The position numbers were made by a program, and so were the translations under genes. The notes beneath the pieces were generated by a model. The model saw only the letters and a list, made by a program, of their open reading frames with translations. It was not told where the DNA came from and searched no databases. A stretch of DNA of 64,000 nucleotides from Aspidapion aeneum (taxonomy: Eukaryota > Arthropoda > Insecta > Coleoptera > Brentidae), in assembly GCA_963576565.1 (NCBI GenBank), contig OY755042.1, forward strand, positions 96,280,185 through 96,344,184. The letters run 5' to 3'. Shown piece after piece: positions 43,011 to 53,717 of this stretch. Every line of letters starts with the position of its first letter. The stretch's first letter is position 1.

Positions 43011-43184
43011 CAGTGGCGTATGCACAAATTTTCCAAGGGGGTTGGGAGAGGGGCTTGAGTAAAAGCAAAGTCCTGGAAAACCATTTATTTCTTCTTTCAG
43101 AAAAATTCAAACTTTAGGAGAAGTTATTTAATGGTTTTGGTAAGATTAGGTCTCCAACACCCCTCTCTCCTGCGTACGCCACTG
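43011..43184. mobile_element. Short hAT-type MITE (CAGTGGCGTA ends)
   Basis: CAGTGGCGTATGCAC and TGCGTACGCCACTG are inverted ends 174 bases apart. The termini match the hAT-like element at 27612-29025. The flanking duplication is poor. Confidence 0.7.
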
Positions 43185-45381
43185 TTAAACCTGAACCATT
43201 TCATTTACCAAAGAAACAAACTAATTAATGTCCGTGTCTCACCAAAAATTTATTCTTAAAACTTAAAAAAAATTTCCGACAGTGTACGAAGATGGGACTT
43301 GAACACACAAACTAGGATCTCACGCAAAACAGTATGTGGCTATAAATAAGATCCCCTAACGATGATTTTTATACATAATTTTTTTCCTTTTGCGACTCAA
43401 TAAAAAAATTTGATTTTTTACATGCTTTAACCAAATAGCTTAAAAGTTGATGTTAACAGACCCAGATTTTTTATTTTACTTTTATTTAGACGATACATTA
43501 TCAAGTAAAACAACGCACAAGCGAAGTTTTAATAGACAGATAGACATGACAATTTTTTTAGTCAAATGTTGCTAATTCTGAGGTTTTTGCGCACCGATGT
43601 AAATAATTAAAAATCGAGAAAATCATAAAATTTACTATTTTTTTAAAACTGCTTTTGCCATGTCAAAAAAGTGAGGTTAATTTTTTTTTTTCTGTATAGG
43701 ATTATCCAACCAATATTAAAGATTTCTTCCGTCAAATTTGTTTTTACAAAAGATTTAATACAATAGAAATAAAAAAAAATAAGGCCACAACTGATTTTCT
43801 TCTTTTTTTTACATTTAAAGTGGCCTGTAAAATACGGGAGGCGATATTAAAAATTAAAATTTGTTAATTTGGTATTTCTAAGGACACTAATACATGTTAT
43901 CAAAATTTGGATTTTTTTCGTGACATGGCAGCTACCCCCATTGGATGATTTGGCGTGGAATTACTCAATGGTTATTCCGACTTTGTGAGAACCGCTACAC
44001 CGATTTTATTAATTTATACCTCTTTATGCGGGAGAAACGTAGTGTTTTTCTATAAATAAAGAAAAAACTAAAACATTTTCTCAAAATGAGATACGCCATT
44101 TTGAAAATCAAGTATGATTCTGTCCGACATCTTAAATTCCAAGAGGGTGGAAAATTTCGATACCAATCTTTAAAGAGCAACTTTCTTTCAAATTTTTTTT
44201 ATTTTATTAAAATCGGTTTAGTAATACCGAATTTATAAGGAAATGAATGCAGACAGGATTGGCAATGCAATCGTAGAATCTGTAAAACAATGGTTGAAAC
44301 AAAAATAGATTTTTGAGAACCACTACACCGATGTTACTAATTTGTACATCATTGTGAGGGAGAAAAGTAGTGCTTTTCTATAAATTAAGAAAAAACTAAA
44401 ACATTTTCAGAAAATAATAATAAACACGTCATTTTTAGGAATCAAGTATGATTCTGTCCGCCATCTTAAATTTTGAGATGGCGATAAATTTTGACCATGA
44501 TCTTTAAAAAGCAATCCATTCTCACCAGAATGTTTTTTATTTCATCAAAATCGGTTCAGTAGTAATTAATTTATAAGGAAATAAGTGCAGACATGATTGG
44601 CAAGGCAATCGAATAATATGCAAACCAATGGTTGAAACAAAAATATTTTTTTTTTGAATTATCAAACCGATTTTATTTGTTTGTACCTTTTTTTAAATTT
44701 ATTTTATTTAAAAAAATAATTAAAACATGTTTGCAACATAAGAATAAACGAGCATCTTTGAAGGGTACATTTTAATTTCGTCCGCCATCTTGGATTTTGA
44801 CATGGCGGACAAAAAAATATATTTAGTCAAAACTCTAATTAATTCTCTATCAAGTGCAGTTTGTCCTATTAAAATCGATTGTATGGTTCAGATGTTATAA
44901 TGAAAAAAAAATTGTCCGGTTTTTTTTGGCCCACCCAGTCTGGACAGTCTTCGAGAAGCCGACAAACAGTCAACATCTCCTGAAGATGCCATCCGTCGAG
45001 AACGAATTTCGACGACGGCCGAACAGCCCGAAAGCACACCCACCATTTTATGTTAGCATTGTTTTTTATTGTAATGTTGCTTTGAGACTTGGCCCGATTT
45101 GTCTCATGGTTAAAAATTTGCCACATTGTTTTAATTTTATTTTAATCAGCTCGTTACAGTGTCGAACACTATTTTACCTGAAAATGGTATAAAAATCGGT
45201 TCAGCGGTTTAGGAGCTATGGTGTTACAGACAGACATACACACACACACACACACAAACAGACGCCACGCCTATATAGGTCCAAGTACACCCAAATACCA
45301 TATCGGCGTTATCTCAAAAAAAAAAAAATATTTTGTCATAAACAATCCCTTGTTTAGCCATTGCTGCGCGGGCTAGGAAGG

Positions 45382-45665
45382 TAAAAATCAGAAAAACGGG
45401 TTGATCCACTTTCCGGAATCACCTGGTATATTATATCATCGAAAAAATAACATCTGATTATATTCTATATTCTATATTCTTTGACATAAAGGGTAGTTTG
45501 GGAAAAATAAACATTAATGATCTGTTATCTATGCACTGCATCAACCACAAATATTCATTTTTTTTATTTGTTTTTAATCTTTAAAATTCAGGATTAAAAT
45601 TAATTATTAATTCGGGATTCGCTGGGGTTTTATTCTCATGAAATGAAACATTATATTTGGTCACC
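45382..45665. other. Upstream region of the transporter pseudogene
   Basis: AT-rich, no ORF. A short TCTATATTC direct repeat lies near 45465. The last bases before the ATG (ATATTTGGTCACC) resemble those before the intact gene, suggesting the duplication includes the 5' UTR. Confidence 0.4.
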
Positions 45666-45725
45666 ATGCCTTCAGAACTTGACCAATCTTTGGACTCCTT
45701 GTTACTTAAAATTGGTGGTTTTGGT

Positions 45726-45970
45726 CAGCAGCGTAGCGTGCCTGAAGGGCCGGGGGGGGGGGGCCGACGGCCAACAGCTTGAAAGGGCGCCCCTTAAAAA
45801 TCTTGCGACCAAAAAAAAAGGTCTTTACTTTCAATTTGCCGTTGCCGGCCCTGCTACGTCATAAATTCATAAAGCTTCGGGCGCTTCGGCCACCCATGGG
45901 GCGCCAGTACCCTCGGGGCGGAAGGGGGGGTGGACGACAAACCCCCCCTCCCCCTTACGCTACGCCACTG
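45726..45970. mobile_element. 245-bp hAT MITE in pseudogene exon 1, perfect 8-bp duplication
   Basis: CAGCAGCGTAGCGTG and ACGCTACGCCACTG ends, flanked by GTTTTGGT at 45718-45725 and 45971-45978. The insertion site can be checked against the uninterrupted exon 1. Long G and C runs lie just inside the ends. Confidence 0.9.
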
Positions 45971-46068
45971 GTTTTGGTCTTTATCAAGGATACATTTTTG
46001 CAATAATGAGCATTACAGCAGCCCTCAACGGATATGTGTACTTAAATTTCGTTTTTACCTCGAGAGTT

Positions 46069-47729
46069 TAGTTCAGGCCCTACATACGAAATGCTGCGTT
46101 TAATGATAGAAGCAGCGCACTTGGTATGGATAGACATAAGACTCGCCCGAACATTTTACGAAAGGGAACCACCCCCCACCCCTGGCAGGGGGGTGGTTCC
46201 CCCCGTTAAACGTGCTTTTTGATAGTTTTTTGCTAATAACTCGAAAACAGTGAACTTTTTCACAAATCTTCTGGAGATCATTTTTTTGTGTCCTCTGGCG
46301 GCAGTGGTGGGCATTCCATTAGCGTACGAAAGAAGGGGAAAATTTTAAAATATTTTTTTATCTATTTTTTGTGGTATTTTTGTCCTTAGCACTATTTTTT
46401 TTTCAAGAAAATATTTTTGCTTGAATGCCCATTGTATACAGTTAAATACTTATTAAGTTAGACATATATTTTTTTAAATAGACGCGTTTAGATAAAAATA
46501 AATGTGTACAAATCCTTAAATCAAACAAAAATCTTGAACATTCATTTTTGTAACTGAGTAAATAAAAATGAGAGAAAGTTCAAAAATATTTTTGGTTAGT
46601 AATAACTTAAAACTGACTTTTTCTTGTAAATTATCTTTAAAGTGGTGGTAAAGGGGCATCCCCCCTCTCAACCCCTCAAAATGCTCTCTTACAGTATTTT
46701 CCCAATTATTTGCAAACTTTTAACTTGACAAAAAACACCTAAGTAACAATTATTAAGGCTGATGAAAAGTCCTCTCTAACGATGTATAACACGCCCCCCT
46801 TACATCAGTGGCGCACGTTTTATAGGCATTTAAATATATGAGAGGTGTGGAAAAAACTTGTTTTTTTTTAATTTTCTTAATTTTTACTGTCCCACATGTC
46901 TGATTTTAAAACTTATTTTTAAAGCTGAAGAAATTTCCTTTCCAACGATGTATATCACTCCCCCCTCAAGGTAGCGGTAGATCTAGCATAGACGCACCAA
47001 AAATGGTCAAATTTGGTATACACTTGAGTCTTCATTTAAGACAACCCTGTTGGAACAGTATTAATACACACACTACGTTCAATGAGAGAAGCAACACACT
47101 TGGTATGGATATACAGTATACTCCCCCCAATAATATAACAAGGGGGATCCACCCGACTCCTCTTGGTAGAGTAAAATAATTTTTTACTCACTCTCATTTT
47201 TACTTACTCAGTTACAAAAATTAATGTTTAAAATTTTAGTCTAATTTAGGGATTTCTACAAACACATTTATTTTTATTTTAAGGCGGCTATTTAGAAAAA
47301 ATATGTCTAACTTAATAAGTATGTAAGTGTATATAATGGGCTTTTAACCACAAATATTTTTAAAAAAATAGTGTTAAGGATAAAATAGATAACACAAAAA
47401 ATAGATAATAAAATATTTTAAAGATTTTCCCCTTTTTTCATACGCCAATAGAATGCGCACCACTGTCGTCAGAGGGTACTAAGGTCATCGTTGGACAGGA
47501 AATTGTATCCGCTTGAAAATCCAGAAGATTTTTGAAAAAGTTCACTGTTTTCGAGTTATTAGCAAAAAACTATCAAAAAGCACGTTTAAGGGGGGGAACC
47601 ACCCCCCTGCCAGGGCTGGGGGGGTGGTTCCCTTTCCTAAAATGTTGGGAGCGAGTCTTATGTCTATCCATACCAAGTGAGTTGCTTCTATCATTAAACG
47701 CAGTATTCGACCCCGTAGGGCCTGAACTA
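46069..47729. mobile_element. 1.66-kb foldback element in pseudogene exon 1
   Basis: TAGTTCAGGCCCTAC and GTAGGGCCTGAACTA ends, with GTT on each side. Nearly the whole element is one palindrome: arms of about 600 bases or more share GATAGACATAAGACTCG, GGGAACCACCCCCC, TTGCTAATAACTCGAAAACA and AAGTTAGACATATATTTTTT. Non-coding. Confidence 0.88.
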
Positions 47730-47742
47730 GTTATTGAGCACC

Positions 47743-48059
47743 GGTAAGTGCAGAATATGTAGTATACCCACGGAACTGTAACACCATATAGAAAAAAGCT
47801 ATAATGGCCTTAGGAAAGACCGCAAAAGAAAAATTAATTAATTAGCAAGTGTTTAGATAGAATAGAAACATAGAGATTTACCTCAATTCCAGAAAATCCC
47901 GTGAACTTAAAATTAAAAGAAGAGAGGAGAAATTGTATACCAGAGATGACAGGAGAACAAACGAGCTCGCGTTACGGCATCGCCTTTGTGTTTTCTTTTA
48001 AATCTGCGTAGTAAACTATGCAATAAAATTTATTCGACTTGGCATGACAAGGAAAGCAC
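47743..48059. other. Pseudogene intron 1, first part
   Basis: No gene recognised. It begins with intron sequence similar to the intact gene (TAGTATGT-like), then unassigned AT-rich DNA. Confidence 0.4.
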
Positions 48060-48800
48060 GAATTGGGAAGGAATAAAGATAATAATTCTTTGGTTCTATT
48101 TATATCTAATTACTGTCTAAATGCTCAAATATGGATCAGAGAAACTACTAGAAAATCTCACATCTATTATCAATCAAGAAAAATACAAAGCAAAAATGGA
48201 AAGTGTCGAAATGGATGCAATAAGAAGATCAATGAGAATATCTAGAACAGATCATATAAGAAATGAGATCATAAAAGAAAGAATGGGAATCGAGGGAAGC
48301 ATAACGGATGACATCTAAAAGGCAACTGATATGGTACGGTCATGTACAACGGATGAGCGACGAAAGATTACCAAAGCAGGTCCTAGAATGGCAACCAATA
48401 GGGCGCAGAAAAAGAGGGCATCCTAAACTGGAATGGCAACAGTCAATCCAAAAATCAATGAGTCAAAAAAACCTGACGGAGATGACTGTCAGGATCGAAG
48501 GAGGTGGAGATTAGGCGTCGGACAACGTAGAAAAACGTTCTAAACCAACATAGTAGTACTATTATCAATCAATGCATAAACGGATATCCAGTACCCGATG
48601 ATTGGAAAATAGCATTCATATTCTCAATACATAAAAAAGCAAAAAAACTGGATTGCAACATTTACAGAGGAATTTCAGTAACGAATACTGTAAGTAGATT
48701 GTACGGTAGGATTCTTAGAGATCTAATAGATAATGATTTTCATGAACAAGAAGAAGAAGAGCAAAGTGGGTTTCGTGCTTGCAGAGTAGTGATAAAGTTT
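48060..48800 (+). pseudogene. Rearranged RTE-like retrotransposon fragments
   Basis: First comes a 3' part (48120-48540) with AIRRSMRISRTDHIRNEII, then after a frameshift LIWYGHVQRMSDERLPKQVL and GRRKRGHPKLEW. It is followed by a 5' reverse-transcriptase part (48555-48800) with DDWKIAFIFSIHKKAKK, NIYRGISVTNTVSRLYGRIL and EEQSGFRA. The order is reversed relative to an intact element, so these are two insertions or a head-to-tail pair. Confidence 0.7.
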
Positions 48801-49238
48801 TTTGACTTAAAGAAGTATTTCGGATATAGCTTTTAAGGGGTAAGAATGTTAAGTGCTAGTCGATGGACTTCATACTATCTATCTATCTATATACTTGACT
48901 GCCAAAAGGTCAAAAGAGTGCTTGGTGGCCTCTGAGAAGTTGGAGAATCTTTACTTTCGGTCGAGTGACCTCAGGTTTTGTAAAGAGTCAGCAAAGAGCT
49001 TGGTGTTCGAGATATTAATGAATAGAGCCCTATGGTAATGAAGGGAGGTACTTTAACTTGACTGTAGAAGCATGAAGTTCCAAAGGTTTTTTAAATATTC
49101 GGTTTTTACAGGATATATGTATACAGGTAAATACAGGATATATGTATGTATGTATGTATGTGCAGAAACTAGTATAAACGTTTCTGGTATGTGTTATCAC
49201 TTTTTGCACAGTATTTTGAATTATTTTCATTTTCTTAG
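48801..49238. other. Pseudogene intron 1, second part
   Basis: Short CTAT and TATG microsatellites (48883-48896, 49137-49162). No gene. It ends at the acceptor TTTTCTTAG of pseudogene exon 2. Confidence 0.5.
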
Positions 49239-49454
49239 ATGTCCTATAACGGAATGCGAAGCATCCCCTCCAAAATTCAAAGATAAATGAGTGAACAATG
49301 CTATCGTAAATCGATCAACGAAAGATTGGTTTAAGCCACAAATTGATCGGTACTGACTGTAAAAACGAGTTCTTGGGATACGAACGATGTCGAGGAATGT
49401 CCGAAAAAAGATTTGATCTACAAAGAGCCGGGAGTTAGGACGATAATGCACGAG
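49239..49454 (+). pseudogene. Transporter pseudogene, exon 2
   Basis: Aligns with 2628-2868 of the intact gene: ECEASPPKFKDK is readable, then TGA replaces the Trp codon. About 25 bases are lost after GATTGG(T)TTAAGCCA, shifting the frame. The donor GAG-GTAAAA is kept. Confidence 0.9.
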
Positions 49455-50371
49455 GTAAAAATACAATTAAACAGGACTGAATGTTTCTTTTAAACGAATT
49501 ACACTGTATTTTATTACATTTTTAGGTTACTTGTTTCTTGCTGAGTTTAAAAATATCCATACTCTGATATTTAAAATTTTGGTTGTCGCTACAAAATCAA
49601 TATGCGCGACTTCATAAATTCACCGATGGACTTATCGATGACAACGTAACCCAGACAGCACACTTCGTCTCAGAGACGTAGATTTTATGTCCATTTTACG
49701 TTGGAACTTTTCGGGGCCAAGAAGGTGCGTACTATTTACGTACAAATGTGTACGCACATAGTACGTACACTACAGGAACGTACATTGCACGTACATTTTA
49801 CGGCGGTTATTCTCGGGACCAATAAAATACGTACTGTGGACGTACAAATGTGTACATACATGGTACGTACACTAGGTATGTACATAGTACGTACAAGTAT
49901 GTAGGTACATAGTACGTACATTTTACTTTCATTTTAGAGATGCGCTTCCGAACATTTAACAATAGATTTTGCTAATAGATGGCGTAAACTAGTTCACATT
50001 TAACGGCATTGTTAGAGATATATTACTTAAATATTAAATCAAGCAAAACAAACTTTAAACCAATCGAGACTTCCAGCCTCGAGGTAACACTGGACGATCG
50101 ACTCGAAAGTAGGAATGTTCAGGAAGCCAGAATAGTTTTAAGACTTATTGGGTACTATTACTTAGGTTACAATTTACGTAAAAGTAGCAATTGTTGTACA
50201 CTACGGGAGTGTTGTTTGATATATTGTTGTGATTTTTTATAATGCTTGTTACATCATTTTCGGAACAGATTGCGCCAGTTACAGTTGCAGTGGCCTTTTG
50301 GTTATCATGCCCCTGCGAAGAAGATGCTTGAGGCCACTTATTGCTTTCATTTCTTAACGCATCAATAATTC
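49455..50371. other. Sequence after pseudogene exon 2, including GTACGTAC repeats
   Basis: 49455-49560 aligns with the start of intron 2 of the intact gene but lacks the Tigger insertion. At 49720-49925 a repeat of ACGTAC motifs (for example CATAGTACGTAC) recurs about ten times with spacers of 10-25 bases. From 49926 to 50371 nothing was recognised beyond an unassigned open stretch. Confidence 0.5.
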
Positions 50372-51246
50372 TTAAATGATGGTTACTGTCCTGGTAATTT
50401 GTAAATAGGGATTTATGGAGCCAGCTTGATTGTGTCCAGTTATTTTTATGAGCTGTTGCTCCTCGATCCCCGCTTTTGCTAAATTGCTGACAGCTGTGGC
50501 TCTTAGTAAGTGGTTTGTAATTTTCTTATTTGTTGTGTTTAAGCCAGTTTTACATGCCGCTTTTTTTGTCCATTTAGTCCCACAGGTACATTTTTAAACC
50601 ATCCTATGCTTTGGGGAGTGTTCCACGCTGGAACGTTTGGACATGAGGACATAATACGGGCGTACCGGGCAAAGTTCAGGTCGTTTAGTGTTCGGAACCA
50701 AGCATTTGCGGTCGCGCACTTTTTTGGCACCTCCTTGAGCGGTTTTGCTGAACACTGGGTTGTATTCTATTTTTCCTGCAACAAGAGAATATACATCTCA
50801 TTACTATCATTTGTCAAAATGAAACTTTTTCCAGCATTTTTTATTAAAAAACAATATAGGTATCAAAAAAGAGATTTTTTAGGAAAGAAAATCAAACATA
50901 CCTGTTCTTATTCCAGCATTGTCTGAGAAGAGTTCTTCTTTTCACATTTCTAGCGTCACGAGAGGCCTTGAATTCAATATCTTTAAACGGATCAAAAACG
51001 GTTTCTTGTAGCTTTTTGGCCACGATATTCCACATTATTTTTACGCAATGCTCTTTGTACTCTTCGCCATTGACTTGTCGCATATTCCATGCCCATTTCT
51101 ATAAATTACATACTTTTTCTCTGAACAAAAGTTCATGAACTGCTTCCAAATGTCTGTGTGCTATGTGTCTTGACTGTGTTGCTGGGGATGCTTTTTTCTA
51201 CTTCTTCGCTGATTTCTTCGTCTTGAACATGCTCAAAACGCTCCAT
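50372..51246 (-). pseudogene. Decayed Crypton-type tyrosine recombinase gene (DUF3504-like), two exons
   Basis: Minus strand. An ATG at 51246 opens MERFEHVQDEEISEEVEKSI. After frameshifts comes the N-terminal DNA-binding region: NGEEYKEHCVKIMWNIVAKK and DPFKDIEFKASRDARNVKRR. A likely intron follows, donor CAG-GTATGT near 50902 and acceptor TTGCAG near 50782. The next exon has KIEYNPVFSKT, RPELCPVRPYYVLMSKR, a stop, then KKITNHLLRATAVSNLAKAG, QQLIKITGHNQAGSINPYLQ. This gives H-x-x-R, GH and Y of a tyrosine recombinase C-terminal half. The first catalytic Arg region is not visible. It resembles the recombinase-derived domain shared by Cryptons and animal ZMYM/QRICH1/KCTD1 proteins. Inactive: at least one stop and two frameshifts. 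Confidence 0.65.
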
Positions 51247-51471
51247 CTTGATGCAGAGAAACACTTTTTGAAAAAATTACCTCAAAATGAAAGCGACTGA
51301 CTAAATTTCAACAATTTTTTATTTTGACAGGACCTATCAAACATTTTATCGGATAAAATTCTGACAGGAGCTGTCAAGCAATTTATCCACTTGAAAACAA
51401 TTTTTGACGTTGAAAGCCGTCTTTGTAATTGGTTCAAATTGACAGGTGGGAAATAATCGATTAAAATTACT

Positions 51472-52942
51472 TTTTATACGACTGTCTTGTAAAAGGGGGT
51501 TTTGCGCACGGAGAACACGATCTAAAAATGGCATTTTGCGCACGCTGTGTGCAAATTTTTTGCACACGCTTATGTCATTTTTGCGCACGCCTATGTCATT
51601 TTTTCATACGGGTCTCCCGTCATTGTGATTTTTGTTGTTGTCACTCATCAATATAAGTTGGCTTATAGCGATTTTGGCTTTTGCTCGAAAACTGCCCTGG
51701 AGTGCTCGAAAATTGCTCTGTAACGGATGCACGCGTTCGACTTAAAAACGAGCAGTGCCCTAAAAAAGATTTGCGTGCTCGACTATTGCCCGCAAATCTC
51801 CGAGCGGGTGCTCTGAATTGCTCCATCTCTTTTGACGGAGCAACGTTTCAGATCAAAACGAAAACATAACCCCACTTTTTAAATATGATTAATTTGTTTC
51901 TACCTTTGGTATATGTATGTTTTATAGATGTTTTCCGTGTTTTGCATTTAGAAAATTTACAAACATATACTACAATGCAACAAAAAAATTATAAACCAAG
52001 AATATTTTTTATTTGTTCAGGTTACAAAACCCACGAAATTTCGATCAAGTGTTTAAAAAATCATGTTCGCCCTTGCTCCCATAGATAAACGACCGCGGTT
52101 CAGTCCGTTACTTGCTCCGAAGGCGAGCAATCCCGCTCGATCTTAGATCAATCCCGGGGTGCTCGGAGAGAGATTCGTGACGTTACCGCTCTACCCGCGA
52201 GTGATTTCAGAGCAGTGAAGCCGAAATCGCTATTAGTTCCGTAGCAACCGTCACTGCTCGCTGCTTGTTGAAATTTTAAAGTTTTGTTGTAAAAATGTCG
52301 GAAATAAAAACAAGTTAAATTAAAATTTGATTTTTCTTTCTTTATTAGCAGTCGTATAAAAAATATTGTAAAAAACTCGTTTGAAAACCTCTTTGCACAC
52401 TCCCTCGACTTGCAAACTGTCTCGATCGTGTGCAAAGAGTCGTTTCCAAACTTTGTTGTTTAAATAACTATTTTATACGACTGTCTTGTAAAAGGGGATT
52501 TTGCGCACGGAGAACACGATCTGAAAATGGCATTTTGCGCACGCTGTGTGCAAAACGTTTTGCACACGCTTATGTCATTTTTGCGCACGCCTATGTCATT
52601 TCTGCATACGGGTCTCCCGTCATTGTGATTTTTGTTGTTGTCACCCATCAATATAAGTTGGCTTAGTTCCGTAGCAACCGTCACTGCTCGTATGTTTTGT
52701 TGATTAGATACGTCAAAAAATTGTTGAATTTTTAAAGTTTTGTTGTAAAAGTGTCGGAAATAAAAACAAGTTAAATTAAAATTTGATTTTTCTTTCACTA
52801 TTAGCAGTCGTATAAAAAATATTGTAAAAAACTCGTTTGAAAACCTCTTTGCACACTCCCTCGACTTGTAGACCGAGCCGAACAAACTGTCTCGATCGTG
52901 TGCAAAGAGTCGTTTTCAAACCTTGTTGTTTAAATAACTATT
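51472..52942. mobile_element. Head-to-tail dimer of a short palindrome-ended element
   Basis: Unit 1 is 51472-52472, minus the insert 51666-52232; unit 2 is 52471-52942. Each unit starts TTTTATACGACTG and has the inverted CAGTCGTATAAAA about 330 bases on. It then continues through TGTAAAAAACTCGT to a stem (CTTTGCACAC with GTGTGCAAAG) and ends TAAATAACTATT. In unit 2 a 22-base perfect palindrome lies at 52546-52567. No coding capacity. The right-end layout matches the tyrosine-recombinase element at 57468-59179. No obvious target duplication. Confidence 0.6.
51666..52232. mobile_element. Insertion with TTA target duplication inside the first dimer unit
   Basis: TAGCGATTTTGGCTT and AAGCCGAAATCGCTA are inverted ends, flanked by TTA (51663, 52233). 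The second dimer unit reads straight through (GGCTTAGTTCCG), giving the empty site. The 3-base target and TIRs fit PIF/Harbinger. Non-coding, rich in GAGCA/TGCTC motifs. Confidence 0.78.
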
Positions 52943-53717
52943 ACATACGTGGGATCATGTACAGGGTGTCCCAAATTGGACACTTTTAGGGGGTTTAAGG
53001 TAATTCTAGCGGAGACAGAGAAAAACTGACCACGCATTGCGGGGCTCAAATTTCAAGAGAAGACTTATAGTGAAAACGGCATTTTGAAATATCGTCTTGT
53101 CTTTGAGCTACGGGGGCTTTTTGAAAAGTCTGCATTTTGGAAGGGGATCTATAACTTCGTTATTAGTGGAAATTTTGATTTAGAGTAAATTGCAATTTTA
53201 TAGACTTTGCCACGAGGAATTCGCCCACCAAATTTAATTTTAACTGTCACTTTTAGTTTTTAAGATATGACATAAAGTTGCATTTTTTTATGGAATGGCC
53301 TATATTTTAATTAATTTTCGAATTCGTCATTGAATTCTTTTCAAAATGATGTATCATATGTCATACTTTGATTGATCAGCTTTTTCACTTATTTCTAGTG
53401 CGCTTTGATTTCCTGCTGAGGCAGGTCAAGGCACTCCAGTATTTTTATTTTTTTACATAGCCAAAAATATAGTAAGCCTGATGGAAAAATTATAATTCAG
53501 CTGACGGCCCTCAAAGCCTAGTTATAAAAAGAAACAAAAATTACAGACTCAATAGAAATTCGATATTATTAAAAATTATCAATATTCATTGCGTCATAGA
53601 TCAACAGAAAAAATAACAACCAACCTACTATATAACTTTAGTAACTTAAGCTAATACTAAATAACCTTGATAAATACTAATTTATATATCATATGCATAC
53701 TATTTTACATCATATAT

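Larger units (their letters stand above)
41766..43968. mobile_element. Element forming the loop of the large foldback
   Basis: AGCAATTCCACGCCAAGTCA and TGATTTGGCGTGGAATTACT are inverted ends, flanked by CAATGG on both sides. The interior is AT-rich without a recognised ORF and contains two short hAT-type MITEs. Confidence 0.65.
40850..44945. mobile_element. Large foldback element with ~0.9-kb arms
   Basis: The left arm (about 40853-41765) and right arm (about 43970-44945) are inverted: for example CTTCAAAGATGCTCGTTTAT with its complement near 44755, GTCCGCCATCTTGGATTTTG, and CTTGCCAATCATGTCTGCA. The arms are divided by a further element (41766-43968). Outer ends are AGAC/GGACGGCC-like and GGCCCACCCAGTCTGG. 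Confidence 0.75.
40360..45381. mobile_element. 5-kb element with CCTTCCTAGCC ends, TA target, hosting nested foldback
   Basis: CCTTCCTAGCCCATTAGC after TA (40358) and GCGGGCTAGGAAGG before TA (45382). It is the same family as the 395-base copy at 13331-13725, so most of its length is later insertions. The right part (44950-45380) has AAATCGGTTCAGCGGTTTAG and a CA tract. No transposase found. Confidence 0.68.
45666..47742 (+). pseudogene. Transporter pseudogene, exon 1 interrupted twice
   Basis: Coding pieces 45666-45725, 45979-46068 and 47733-47742 align in order with exon 1 of the intact gene (1831-1991), including the donor CCGGTAAGTG. The frame is preserved apart from the two insertions, so the copy may have decayed by insertion first. 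Confidence 0.85.

Noticed and set aside
51346..52885. Arg/Cys-rich open frames (VRKMPFLDR and RLSCKRGFCARRT types) repeated twice
   Set aside because: They are readings of the non-coding palindromic dimer on both strands; the duplicated sequence explains their similarity.
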